Positions 15,926 through 22,734 of a DNA stretch of 27,156 nt are shown piece by piece. The stretch spans positions 2,105 to 29,260 of the forward strand of contig DFBT01000007.1 in the NCBI GenBank assembly GCA_002366725.1, given 5' to 3'. The first letter of the stretch is position 1, and each line of letters begins with the position of its first letter. This stretch comes from Caldifarciminota bacterium UBA3073. Lineage in GTDB: Bacteria > Hydrothermota > UBA3073. A program made the position numbers and the translations under genes. The notes under the pieces are model-generated. The model saw only the letters and a list, made by a program, of their open reading frames with translations. It had not been told where the DNA came from and did not search any database.

Positions 15926-16555
15926 TCAGTCTAAAAAAATGTAATCTATGAGGTTGTACTCTGTGCCATTTACAATTGCCCTGGAAAGTCCTATACCCTT
16001 TTTGTACCATTCATAAGACTCAACCGTACTGTCCGCGTTTCCAAATTGTTGGGATGAGAAATTTACATGTGTTGTGCGTTCAACCGCACAACAGTCATCC
16101 GAACGTTCGACAATTTTGCCCACGATATGAACTGAGAACGAGACCTCGCTGCCGAATACGGTGTCGTTTACCGTATAGTTTTCATTCCACTCATCACCGG
16201 TTAGAAGATGTCCCGGGAGATAGTAAGTCCATATGAAGAGGGTATCCTCTTTATCCCCGGCATTTATGGTCTTGAGAAATAGCCTATCTATTTCTCCGGC
16301 ACTCTTATAAAAATATTCCTCACGCGCACCCGTATATAGAACACAAGCATCTCTTGAGGCTATCGGTCGTACCTCGCCACCGGAAACCTCGATGGTATCA
16401 CCGTCCGAGGAATAATACCACAGGCATTTCCTGTCCACGGGGAAGTAATCGGAGGCGACCTGTTGTAGAAGGTTACTTTCCCCACAGCCCAAGAGGATTA
16501 AAAGTGACACCGATACCGATCCCTTGAGGCACCGAAGTATAGAAGATATTTGCAT
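15926..16555 (-). CDS. Lipoprotein of unknown function
   Basis: About 209 residues from the ATG at 16555, set by GGAGGGGGAT immediately upstream. The N-terminus has Arg8 and Lys11, a hydrophobic stretch and a good lipobox LLGC with Cys24, so it should be a lipoprotein. The mature part is beta-rich with many Tyr, Asp and Thr residues (YFPVDRKCLWYYSSDGDTIEV), and I recognise no enzyme motif. It could be a small envelope domain of the kind that follows similar lipoproteins in uncultured bacteria. The gene overlaps the upstream barrel-like gene by 83 bases in another frame. Both appear to be real because each has its own signal sequence and ribosome site. Confidence 0.7.
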   Translation of the reverse strand: MQISSILRCLKGSVSVSLLILLGCGESNLLQQVASDYFPVDRKCLWYYSSDGDTIEVSGGEVRPIASRDACVLYTGAREEYFYKSAGEIDRLFLKTINAGDKEDTLFIWTYYLPGHLLTGDEWNENYTVNDTVFGSEVSFSVHIVGKIVERSDDCCAVERTTHVNFSSQQFGNADSTVESYEWYKKGIGLSRAIVNGTEYNLIDYIFLD

Positions 16556-16931
16556 ATCCCCCTCCATTACCCAACGGTATTACAATTCCAGTTAGAAGTC
16601 CAAGTCCGTTTTCACTCTCCCGTCCCTCACCCTGTTTCACGATGATGATATGGTACCCCGTCTTCAGTTCAAATACCCCGTATTTTATTCCCACGGTGGC
16701 GCGGTATATATTGATATTCGATGGTGGCAGTCCAAGTGAGACAACTCCCATTCCCAGTGAGGGTTTGATGTTTTTTCCACCGTAAACAGAAAGATCCAGA
16801 TAACTACCTATGGGCAATTCATTGCCCACTTCTCCAAGAGGGATTTGTACTCCCCCACCGGTATATATCTCCATAGAGGTGCAGAAAACGGGAACCAGGA
16901 GGATGATTAAAAGTTGTTTGAATTTATACAT
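16473..16931 (-). CDS. Small exported, outer-membrane-barrel-like protein
   Basis: A 152-residue protein with a clear signal peptide (MYKFKQLLIILLVPVFCTS). The rest is glycine-rich with alternating hydrophobic and polar strands (IYTGGGVQIPLG, ATVGIKYGVFELKTGYH, LLTGIVIPLGNGGGY, GIGIGVTFNPLGLWGK), which resembles a small beta-barrel. No known family is recognised. GAGG lies upstream of the ATG, and a promoter (TTGCAT-17-TATAAT) is at 16998-17026. It is the first gene of the long minus-strand run and overlaps the next lipoprotein gene. Confidence 0.7.
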   Translation of the reverse strand: MYKFKQLLIILLVPVFCTSMEIYTGGGVQIPLGEVGNELPIGSYLDLSVYGGKNIKPSLGMGVVSLGLPPSNINIYRATVGIKYGVFELKTGYHIIIVKQGEGRESENGLGLLTGIVIPLGNGGGYANIFYTSVPQGIGIGVTFNPLGLWGK

Positions 16932-16997
16932 ACACGAACCTCATGGCATATTGTAAATCCGAAGGAGATTTCAATTTTGAATAGATTGAACTCCCAT

Positions 16998-17026
16998 ATT
17001 ATAACACAAATTATAAAAAAATGCAA
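16998..17026 (-). promoter_or_regulatory. Minus-strand promoter for the barrel-like and lipoprotein genes
   Basis: Read on the minus strand, -35 TTGCAT (17021-17026) and -10 TATAAT (16998-17003) are 17 bases apart, with TGT directly before the -10 as an extended element. It is back-to-back with the plus-strand promoter at 17036-17064. Its -10 context TTTGTGTTATAATA is shared exactly with the tRNA promoter near 27090. Confidence 0.75.
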
Positions 17027-17035
17027 GTTTTTTTC

Positions 17036-17064
17036 TTGACAAAATACTCTTTTTGTGATATACT
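17036..17064 (+). promoter_or_regulatory. Plus-strand promoter for the pilin-like gene
   Basis: A perfect -35 TTGACA (17036-17041) and -10 TATACT (17059-17064), spaced 17 bases, with TGA before the -10. The -35 regions of this and the divergent promoter lie within 20 bases of each other, so one regulator could act on both. Confidence 0.8.
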
Positions 17065-17153
17065 ATTACCTGTAACCGTGCTTTTTCCCAAGAAAGGGTG
17101 TAAATAAGGGTTGAGACTTTCATCATACAGGGATTTTGAAAAAGGGGGGATGT

Positions 17154-17705
17154 ATGAGGAGATTTCCATTTTTGGGAATCCTGATAGTTATACTCGTTGT
17201 TTTTTTGGTATATCTACTTGGTAAACCGCAGTATATCGCCGCAGAAAGAAACACAAATGATTATACAGTTTACAGTAATATGTATACATTGAAAGCTGCT
17301 GTGGAGGACTACGCCGCCTGCAATACGGGTGCCTTCCCCATATCTGCTTCCCAGATACAAGAATATCTTTCTGAACTCGGTGAAAAGATCGTGAATCCCT
17401 TCAGTAAGGAGGAGATACGTTTCCCAAACATCGTGATTTCGCCGGAGGGAGATACCACAATCATGGGAGGAGATGTGGTAATATTTACCTACGAGTTCAG
17501 GGACGAACAAAAAGAGACGCACGAGAATTCAAGAAATAGCAAAGTGAGGGGAAAGCCCGGTGGACTTGCCTATGGTTATTATATCCCACCCGGCGATAGT
17601 GTGGCGAGGGCGTACGGTATAATTGGATTTGATGGAGATGGGAAACCCCTTGCCGATCGTAACCCCGCGGGGGTAATCGAGTTAAGGGTGCTGGTAAACT
17701 CGTGA
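17154..17705 (+). CDS. Pilin-like / pseudopilin-fold exported protein
   Basis: About 183 residues from the ATG at 17154, with GGGGGGAT upstream; an in-frame TTG at 17136 is less likely. A single N-terminal membrane helix (about residues 5-22) is followed by an alpha-helical segment YSNMYTLKAAVEDYAACNTGAFP (about 40-62). That segment is the hallmark of type II secretion/type IV pilin-like proteins after their first helix. The usual prepilin cleavage site (G-FTL-x-E) is absent, so it is probably a membrane-anchored relative and not an assembled pilin. The C-terminal half has IVNPFSKEE and a glycine-rich GIIGFDGDGKP loop. It has its own promoter, and no other secretion gene is nearby. Confidence 0.7.
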   Translation: MRRFPFLGILIVILVVFLVYLLGKPQYIAAERNTNDYTVYSNMYTLKAAVEDYAACNTGAFPISASQIQEYLSELGEKIVNPFSKEEIRFPNIVISPEGDTTIMGGDVVIFTYEFRDEQKETHENSRNSKVRGKPGGLAYGYYIPPGDSVARAYGIIGFDGDGKPLADRNPAGVIELRVLVNS

Positions 17706-17834
17706 CAGAGAACCAAACCGTAATTTTGAGATACGAGAAATGTGACTGCCCGCATTAGTTTATACTAACCCACCGCCGATAACTATATCCCTCGAGATGT
17801 TAAATCGGTTTTATTGACCGGAATTGGCACAGAA

Positions 17835-17880
17835 TATGCGTTAAGAAACCATCTCAAGATCCGCATGGACAAGATTACAC
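17835..17880. repeat. 46-bp dispersed repeat, copy 2
   Basis: It matches 15686-15731 with two changes (CCGCATGG for CCGTATGG and GGAC for GGGC). It runs directly into a CCTGCC-type palindrome, and a shorter copy of its second half follows at 17929-17953. Confidence 0.8.
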
Positions 17881-17920
17881 CTGCCTACCGGTCCCTACGG
17901 ACCCGTATGGGCAGGCAGGC
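17880..17920. repeat. CCTGCC-type palindrome with CCGTATGG inside
   Basis: Outer arms CCTGCC (17880-17885) and GGCAGG (17911-17916) enclose a second small stem GGTCC/GGACC and the core CCGTATGG (17903-17910). Two repeat families are thus interleaved here. Confidence 0.5.
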
Positions 17921-18033
17921 GAGATTATCATCTCAAGATCCGTATGGACAAGATATGAAAGACCAGAGACGTAAGCCCAAACTCGTAAGACATTATTATC
18001 GTAAGTCGTCATTTTACTCTGTGGTCTTCGGTC

Positions 18034-18052
18034 CCTGCCTATCGCAGGCAGG
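18034..18052. repeat. CCTGCC/GGCAGG palindrome
   Basis: CCTGCC (18034-18039) pairs with GGCAGG (18047-18052); the spacer is TATCGCA, and a shifted CCTGC/GCAGG pairing is also possible. It belongs to the same family as 15869-15884. Confidence 0.55.
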
Positions 18053-18164
18053 TGTTGTCTTCTCTACCTATCCATACGGATCCGTAGGGATCGGTAGACA
18101 GGAGTCTAAATTTATAATCTGTGCTTATCTGTGTCCATCTGTGGTTAATGTATAATCTGGTATT

Positions 18165-18980
18165 ATGTTTTTTCGGCGAAAAAAACCAAAATTAGAGGCA
18201 AAAAAAGAGATTCCAGATGGACTCTGGATCAAATGCAACTCATGTGGCGAGATACTTTACAGGAAGGAACTCGCGAAGAAGCTGTGGATATGTGAGAAGT
18301 GTGGGTATCATTTTAAGATAGACTCGAGGAGATATGTTTCCATATTGACCGATGAATTTAACGAGCTCTTTTCGGAGTTCTCCCCCGTGAATTCGCTCGG
18401 GTTTCGGGACTATGAGGAGAAACTCGAGAAAGATTACAAGAAGACGGGATTGAAGGATGCCATAATATGTGGGGAGGCGGAGATTGGGAACCACAATGTC
18501 GTTTTATCCTGTATGGATTTTTTCTTTCGGGGTGGAAGCATGGGGTCTGTGGTGGGGGAAAAGGTGAAATTATCCATTCTCCACGCGATGAACAGGAAGA
18601 TTCCCCTCATTGTGGTATGCGCATCGGGGGGCGCCAGGATGCAGGAGGGCATACTATCGCTTATGCAGATGGCCAAAACATCCGCGACGCTCAATCTTCT
18701 TGCCGATGCGAGAATTCCCTATATAAGTATACTCACAAATCCCACGACGGCGGGTGTTATGGCATCCTATGCGTCGCTTGGAGATATAGTTATAGCAGAG
18801 CCCGGCGCATTGATAGGATTTGCGGGACCGAGGGTTATAAGGGATACGGTGAGGGAGGAACTCCCACCGGGGTTCCAAACATCGGAGTTCTTGCTGGAGC
18901 ACGGAATGCTGGATGCAGTTGTGCCAAGGGATAGGCTAAAGGAGACATTGATAGGTATTCTCGACTTCTTCAAATCCTGA
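18165..18980 (+). CDS. accD: Acetyl-CoA carboxylase carboxyltransferase beta subunit
   Basis: A 271-residue AccD. It and AccA transfer the carboxyl group from biotin carrier protein to acetyl-CoA, giving malonyl-CoA for fatty acid synthesis. An N-terminal four-Cys zinc ribbon is complete: Cys24 and Cys27 in KCNSCGE, Cys43 and Cys46 in CEKCGYHF. The crotonase-fold core shows FFFRGGSMGSVVGEK, ASGGARMQEG, TNPTTAGVMASYASLGD and GFAGPRVIRDT, all typical. There is no clear ribosome site; a TATAAT-like box lies so close to the ATG that a nearly leaderless transcript is possible. accA is not in the window. Confidence 0.95.
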   Translation: MFFRRKKPKLEAKKEIPDGLWIKCNSCGEILYRKELAKKLWICEKCGYHFKIDSRRYVSILTDEFNELFSEFSPVNSLGFRDYEEKLEKDYKKTGLKDAIICGEAEIGNHNVVLSCMDFFFRGGSMGSVVGEKVKLSILHAMNRKIPLIVVCASGGARMQEGILSLMQMAKTSATLNLLADARIPYISILTNPTTAGVMASYASLGDIVIAEPGALIGFAGPRVIRDTVREELPPGFQTSEFLLEHGMLDAVVPRDRLKETLIGILDFFKS

Positions 18981-19049
18981 CTTTGAAATAACCACCAAGG
19001 TACTCCGAAGGATCCGTATGGACAAGAACACAAAGATTTTAGATTGTAC

Positions 19050-19069
19050 GGGCGAACGGCTGTTCGCCC
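19050..19069. repeat. GGGCGAAC/GTTCGCCC hairpin
   Basis: A perfect 8-bp stem GGGCGAAC (19050-19057) / GTTCGCCC (19062-19069) with loop GGCT, flanked by GTAC and CTAC. Hairpins of this kind recur as intergenic repeats in several bacterial lineages. It lies between accD and the ATPase pair, beside AGATTTTAGATTG and CGTGCCTTTGTGG phrases. Confidence 0.6.
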
Positions 19070-19127
19070 CTACCGATATTTTGTGAACTTCGTGCCTTTG
19101 TGGTAAACCCTTTATTTTTATACCCCG

Positions 19128-19156
19128 CCCAGCTCCGCTATGCGAGGCTGGGTTTT
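19128..19156 (+). terminator. Hairpin with T-run upstream of the ATPase pair
   Basis: CCCAGC (19128-19133) pairs with GCTGGG (19147-19152) and TTTT follows at once. The inner arms TCCGC/GCGAG extend it imperfectly. As RNA this resembles a weak rho-independent terminator or attenuator, between accD and the first ATPase ATG at 19169. Its presence argues against the in-frame GTG at 19100 as the gene start. Confidence 0.45.
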
Positions 19157-19168
19157 GATATTTTTTGT

Positions 19169-20443
19169 ATGACCTTAAAACCGGACATTGCGAAGGCGAT
19201 TATATTCAGACTGGGTGAGTCCGGGACCCCCCCGGAGTTTGGTCTGGATTCATTTACCGTTGGGCTTGAGCCGTATCTATCCGTTCTCGAGAACGAATAC
19301 ATGGACTCGATTCTCAAAATGGGGATGTCCACATTCAAACTCGTCGTCGGCTCATATGGGGGTGGGAAGACCCACTTTTTATACTGCGTTAGAGACCTCG
19401 CATGGCAGTGTAGATATTTGGTAAGTTATGTACCACTCTCACCCGTAGAATGCCCATTCGACAGGCTCGACCTCGTCTACAAGAGAATTGTCCAGAGTCT
19501 CACCTGCCCTCCATCCTCTTTTGAGAGTCTTGTAAATCCCGCAGATAGGGGTGTTGAAGCGCTCTTACGGGTATGGTATGCGGATGTATCGGCGAAACTC
19601 GGGGGTAAAGAGGCGAGAGACGAGTACCTCAAAGGACTATCCGGAATTGAGAGCACGAGTTTCCTCCTCGGGATAAAGCACAGTTTCTTGGCACTGGATG
19701 AGGGAGACGAAGGGGAGTTCAGTGACATCACAAGGTGGCTTGCCGGGGAACCCCTGGAGAACTTATCCAGATTCGGTATAATTGAGAGCCTTACCCAACA
19801 GACAGCATTCAGGTTTCTTCGTTCTCTTCTCCAATTCACGAGACTGATAGGATATTCGGGCACCGTTCTCCTGTTTGATGAAGCGGAGCGGTCGATATCA
19901 ATAGCCGGGTCGAGGGCAGAGAAGAGAGCGCTGGATAATCTTCGCCAGCTCGTAGATGAGTGCGGTAATACAAGATTTCCGAGTTCTATGGTGCTTTACG
20001 CAATTCCGGATGTGTATCAACTTCTCGATAAGCGCGGGGATGTATATGAGGCGCTGAAACAGCGACTTGAGGGGATGTTCTCCACGGTAAATCCATCCGG
20101 AGTGAGGATAGACCTCGAGCGGCTTGGCATGGAGCCCACCGATTTTTTGAAGACAGTTGGGGAGAGATTGGGAAGATTGTACAAGAATGCCTATGATGTA
20201 AATATTGGCGATTACGCCATCAAGCGTACGGCAGAGGTACTTGCAGATGTGTGTTACGGAGAGAGATACGGAGATATTGGATACCGTAGAATATTTATTA
20301 AGACATTTATTCAGGCTTTGCATTCATTGAGAAGCGACCCCGGCAAGATCTTGAATGAGAAACTTGCAGAGGCGCTCGTGAGGGGAAGTATAAAATCAAT
20401 AGAAGATGGCAAGAGAGAGATATCGGACGGGGAGGAATATTGA
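19169..20443 (+). CDS. BREX BrxC/BrxD-type (DUF2791-like) P-loop ATPase A
   Basis: About 424 residues from the ATG at 19169; an in-frame GTG at 19100 would lie in repeat and terminator-like sequence. It opens AKAIIFRLGESGTPPEFGLDSFTVGLE, the typical start of DUF2791/BREX ATP-binding proteins. Walker A is GSYGGGKTHFLY (about residues 61-72) and Walker B TVLLFDEAE (about 232-240). The extra His after the Lys-Thr (GKTHFL) is the hallmark of this ATPase group. Known members BrxC and BrxD belong to BREX phage defence, but no other BREX gene (methylase PglX, phosphatase PglZ, helicase) is in the window. Its stop lies inside the next gene, so the two probably form a complex. Partner, substrate and function are unknown. 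Confidence 0.85.
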   Translation: MTLKPDIAKAIIFRLGESGTPPEFGLDSFTVGLEPYLSVLENEYMDSILKMGMSTFKLVVGSYGGGKTHFLYCVRDLAWQCRYLVSYVPLSPVECPFDRLDLVYKRIVQSLTCPPSSFESLVNPADRGVEALLRVWYADVSAKLGGKEARDEYLKGLSGIESTSFLLGIKHSFLALDEGDEGEFSDITRWLAGEPLENLSRFGIIESLTQQTAFRFLRSLLQFTRLIGYSGTVLLFDEAERSISIAGSRAEKRALDNLRQLVDECGNTRFPSSMVLYAIPDVYQLLDKRGDVYEALKQRLEGMFSTVNPSGVRIDLERLGMEPTDFLKTVGERLGRLYKNAYDVNIGDYAIKRTAEVLADVCYGERYGDIGYRRIFIKTFIQALHSLRSDPGKILNEKLAEALVRGSIKSIEDGKREISDGEEY

Positions 20444-21797
20444 GACCGTGACCCATCCGTTTTTCGGCAGGGGTGAGGTTCTGGGGGAGAGGTGGAACGG
20501 ACAGGAACTCCTCGTTAACTTTCGTATAGGGATAACGGTGTGGATTCCAGTCTCCAGGCTATCGATGGAGAGGAGGGGGGCAATTAATCCGCCGATTGTA
20601 AAGAGCCCTCCGAGAATCGGCGACTACGAGAAGAGAGAGATGCTGGAATCATTCAAACTCGGCATAGTACCGCACGGGAGTGTTCTCAATTTCACATATG
20701 GAAGGGAGGAAGAGATAGAGTATGCGAAGAATGCCCTCCTGAGGGCGGGGGAAGATGGCGGGGGATGTGTGATAGTAGAGGGAGAATATGGGGCGGGGAA
20801 GACCCACTTCCTCGATTATATTTATTTTTATGCGTTGAATATGGGATTTGCCGTATGTAAGGTTGCACTGGACCCATTTGATGTTACTCCGTATAAACCC
20901 AAGAGAGTATACAGGGAACTTATATCATCTTTTCTTTACAGAGACGGCAGAGAAAAGGGATTCAGGGATTTCGTATCGTGGGTTATCGGGAGTGGTATCC
21001 TCAAAGATAATAGGTTCTTTTCTCCCTTTGAGGGTGTGGATGTTGTGGACGAGGGGCTGTGGGACTGGATAGAGGGCGAGGCCAAGCCCAGATGGTGGTT
21101 ATCGAGGCATAAAAAGACGAGGGGACTCCCGTTACTACCTCCCTTTTCCACCGCCGCTGATAATTATTGTTATATCCTGAGTTCTCTCGGGTGGGCACTG
21201 AGGAAACTGGGAAAGAAGGGACTTGTTATACTCGTGGATGAGGCAGAGACGCTGTTTCATATGTGGTGGAGAACCGTCTCCGTTGAGAAGGGGATAAATC
21301 TCCTGAGGGGACTTGCCCACACGGCATTGAACCGTTTGCCCGATAATATTCAGGGTAAGATTTTAAGGGATGAGAGAATGGGTGCCCTCGTCGAGGATCT
21401 CGGTGATGTGAGGATTATACACAGGGGAATCGGGAGTTGTATGACACCGTATATGTACAGGAAGCCGTCGGGTTTATTTCTGGTACTCGCGTTTACACCG
21501 ACGGTTGCATCCATATACAGTGATGATATCCTCGAACTCCTCGATAGGGGAGTGGGGTTTATACCGCTGAAGAGACTGCCGAAGAGTGCATATGTCGAGA
21601 TGTTCCATGAACTTGTGGATGTATACAGGGCCTCTTTTCCCGCAGTCACCGTCACCGAAAAGAGGGTGGAGGAGTTAAGGGAAATCCTCCTGCCCTTTTC
21701 GGAGAGGGGGGTAAGAGCTTTCTTGAAGGCGACGGTAGATGCACTCGACATCATCCGTCATTATCCCGGGGTGAGTCTGAAGAGGCTGTTGGGCTGA
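20406..21797 (+). CDS. BREX BrxC/BrxD-type (DUF2791-like) P-loop ATPase B
   Basis: A 463-residue ATPase with Walker A GEYGAGKTHFLDY (about 126-138) and Walker B GLVILVDEAETLF (272-284), the same GKTHFL signature as ATPase A. Unlike A, it has an N-terminal small beta-barrel-like unit: HPFFGRGEVLGERWNGQELLVNFRIG-type sequence (about 17-42), similar to SH3/Tudor-like modules of RapA and UvrD-type helicases. The ATG at 20406 has no ribosome site and overlaps A by 38 bases; GTG at 20448, behind GGGAGGAAT, is an alternative start that would keep the module. The middle segment between the Walker motifs is long and aromatic-rich. The pair suggests a hetero-oligomeric ATPase. Confidence 0.82.
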   Translation: MARERYRTGRNIETVTHPFFGRGEVLGERWNGQELLVNFRIGITVWIPVSRLSMERRGAINPPIVKSPPRIGDYEKREMLESFKLGIVPHGSVLNFTYGREEEIEYAKNALLRAGEDGGGCVIVEGEYGAGKTHFLDYIYFYALNMGFAVCKVALDPFDVTPYKPKRVYRELISSFLYRDGREKGFRDFVSWVIGSGILKDNRFFSPFEGVDVVDEGLWDWIEGEAKPRWWLSRHKKTRGLPLLPPFSTAADNYCYILSSLGWALRKLGKKGLVILVDEAETLFHMWWRTVSVEKGINLLRGLAHTALNRLPDNIQGKILRDERMGALVEDLGDVRIIHRGIGSCMTPYMYRKPSGLFLVLAFTPTVASIYSDDILELLDRGVGFIPLKRLPKSAYVEMFHELVDVYRASFPAVTVTEKRVEELREILLPFSERGVRAFLKATVDALDIIRHYPGVSLKRLLG

Positions 21798-21822
21798 GGG
21801 AAGTGGGGCGTAGGGCGTCCCA

Positions 21823-21845
21823 GTGAAATTTGCTTCGCATTTCAC
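21823..21845. terminator. Hairpin after the ATPase pair, possible terminator
   Basis: Arms GTGAAAT (21823-21829) and ATTTCAC (21839-21845) are perfect, with loop TTGCTTCGC. It lies 26 bases after the ATPase B stop in a convergent gap. No T-run follows, so this may be a palindromic repeat and not a true terminator. Confidence 0.45.
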
Positions 21846-21872
21846 GGGATAAATAGAGCGTGGGGCATAGGA

Positions 21873-21888
21873 GCAACCCCCTGGTTGC
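21873..21888. terminator. Hairpin after the BtuF-like gene, possible terminator
   Basis: GCAACC (21873-21878) pairs with GGTTGC (21883-21888) around CCCT. It is 16 bases beyond the stop of the minus-strand BtuF-like gene and has no uridine tract on either strand. A role in ending transcripts is possible but weakly supported. Confidence 0.35.
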
Positions 21889-21903
21889 GAAAGGCAAGGG
21901 GTA

Positions 21904-22734
21904 TCAAAGATGCCCGTGGATGGCATATATCAGTGTTCTTATTGCCTCTATTACCCTCGGCCCTGGTCTTAAAAGAAGGTTCAGATTCACATCCTCTACG
22001 ATCCTATCATTTTTTACCGCTTCCGTTTTCTTCCATCCCATCCTCGATTTTGGATTTGTGCCATTCTCGTGCGCCATTATGATAACTTCCGGATTTCTGT
22101 TTACTACAAGTTCCTGCGAGACAACGGGATAGGGAGATTCTATATCAGATGTTATGTTGATACCCCCAGCCTCTTCTATCAACTCGTTTATGAAACTTCC
22201 CTTCCCCACGGTTATGAGGGGAGTTTCGGAAAGCTCAAAAAATACGGTTTTTCTCTCCTTCACCCCATCCACCAATTTCCTCGTCTTCGCCAGCTCATTC
22301 TTCAATGAATCCACAAGTGTGAGCGCGTGATCTTCCCTGCCGATTATCTTCCCAACCTCTATGATGGCACCAAATATCTCCTCTATATTCTTCGGCGCAA
22401 CTGTTGCAACCTCGATGCCGAGACTCTTAAGGGGTCTCTGAAATCTCTCCTGTTCTCCATTCTCAATAAATACAATATCGGGCGAGAGTGCACATATTCT
22501 CTCGAAATTGGGAGAGGAGAATCTTCCCACAATGGGTTTATCGATGCCTTCTGGATACCCTTCGGGGTCAACGATACCGAGCAGTGCATTCTCTCCGCCG
22601 AGTGCGTATATTATTTCCGTCACGCTCGGAACGAGCGACACGGTTCTCGGTGTTGCGGTAGCACCGCAGAGGTTGAGGGTAAGGATGTAAAAAGCTAAAT
22701 TCCCGATCCCCGTGAGCATATTTTTATTTCTCAT
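21904..22734 (-). CDS. BtuF/FepB-type periplasmic binding protein
   Basis: A 276-residue protein with an N-terminal export signal (about residues 1-27) and a periplasmic-binding-protein fold of the BtuF/FhuD class: TVSLVPSVTEIIYALGGENALLGIVD, then FERICALSPDIVFIEN and VYPVVSQELVVNRNPEVIIMAH-type motifs, and LLLRPGPRVIEAI at the C-terminus. Relatives carry vitamin B12, haem or iron-siderophore to an ABC importer. No permease or ATPase gene follows in the window. Its ATG lies inside the end of the preceding LiaF-like gene (11-base overlap), so translation is coupled. Ligand cannot be told from sequence. Confidence 0.85.
   Translation of the reverse strand: MRNKNMLTGIGNLAFYILTLNLCGATATPRTVSLVPSVTEIIYALGGENALLGIVDPEGYPEGIDKPIVGRFSSPNFERICALSPDIVFIENGEQERFQRPLKSLGIEVATVAPKNIEEIFGAIIEVGKIIGREDHALTLVDSLKNELAKTRKLVDGVKERKTVFFELSETPLITVGKGSFINELIEEAGGINITSDIESPYPVVSQELVVNRNPEVIIMAHENGTNPKSRMGWKKTEAVKNDRIVEDVNLNLLLRPGPRVIEAIRTLIYAIHGHL

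Larger units (their letters stand above)
17706..18164. other. Repeat-filled gap upstream of accD
   Basis: A 459-bp stretch with no credible gene. It contains the second 46-bp repeat (17835-17880), a further GATCCGTATGGACAAGA copy (17929-17953), three CCGTATGG/CCATACGG cores (17903, 17940, 18072), two CCTGCC/GGCAGG-type palindromes (17880-17920 and 18034-18052) and an ATCTGTG phrase (about 18117-18150) that ends with TATAAT about ten bases before the accD ATG. The first 100 bases show nothing. Confidence 0.7.

Noticed and set aside
17814..18155. ORF of 113 codons in the gap before accD
   Set aside because: It is built of dispersed repeat phrases and palindromes, with no ribosome site.
19169..21797. 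Complete BREX system
   Set aside because: Only two ATPase genes are present; pglX, pglZ, brxA, brxB and helicase genes are not found on either side within the window.
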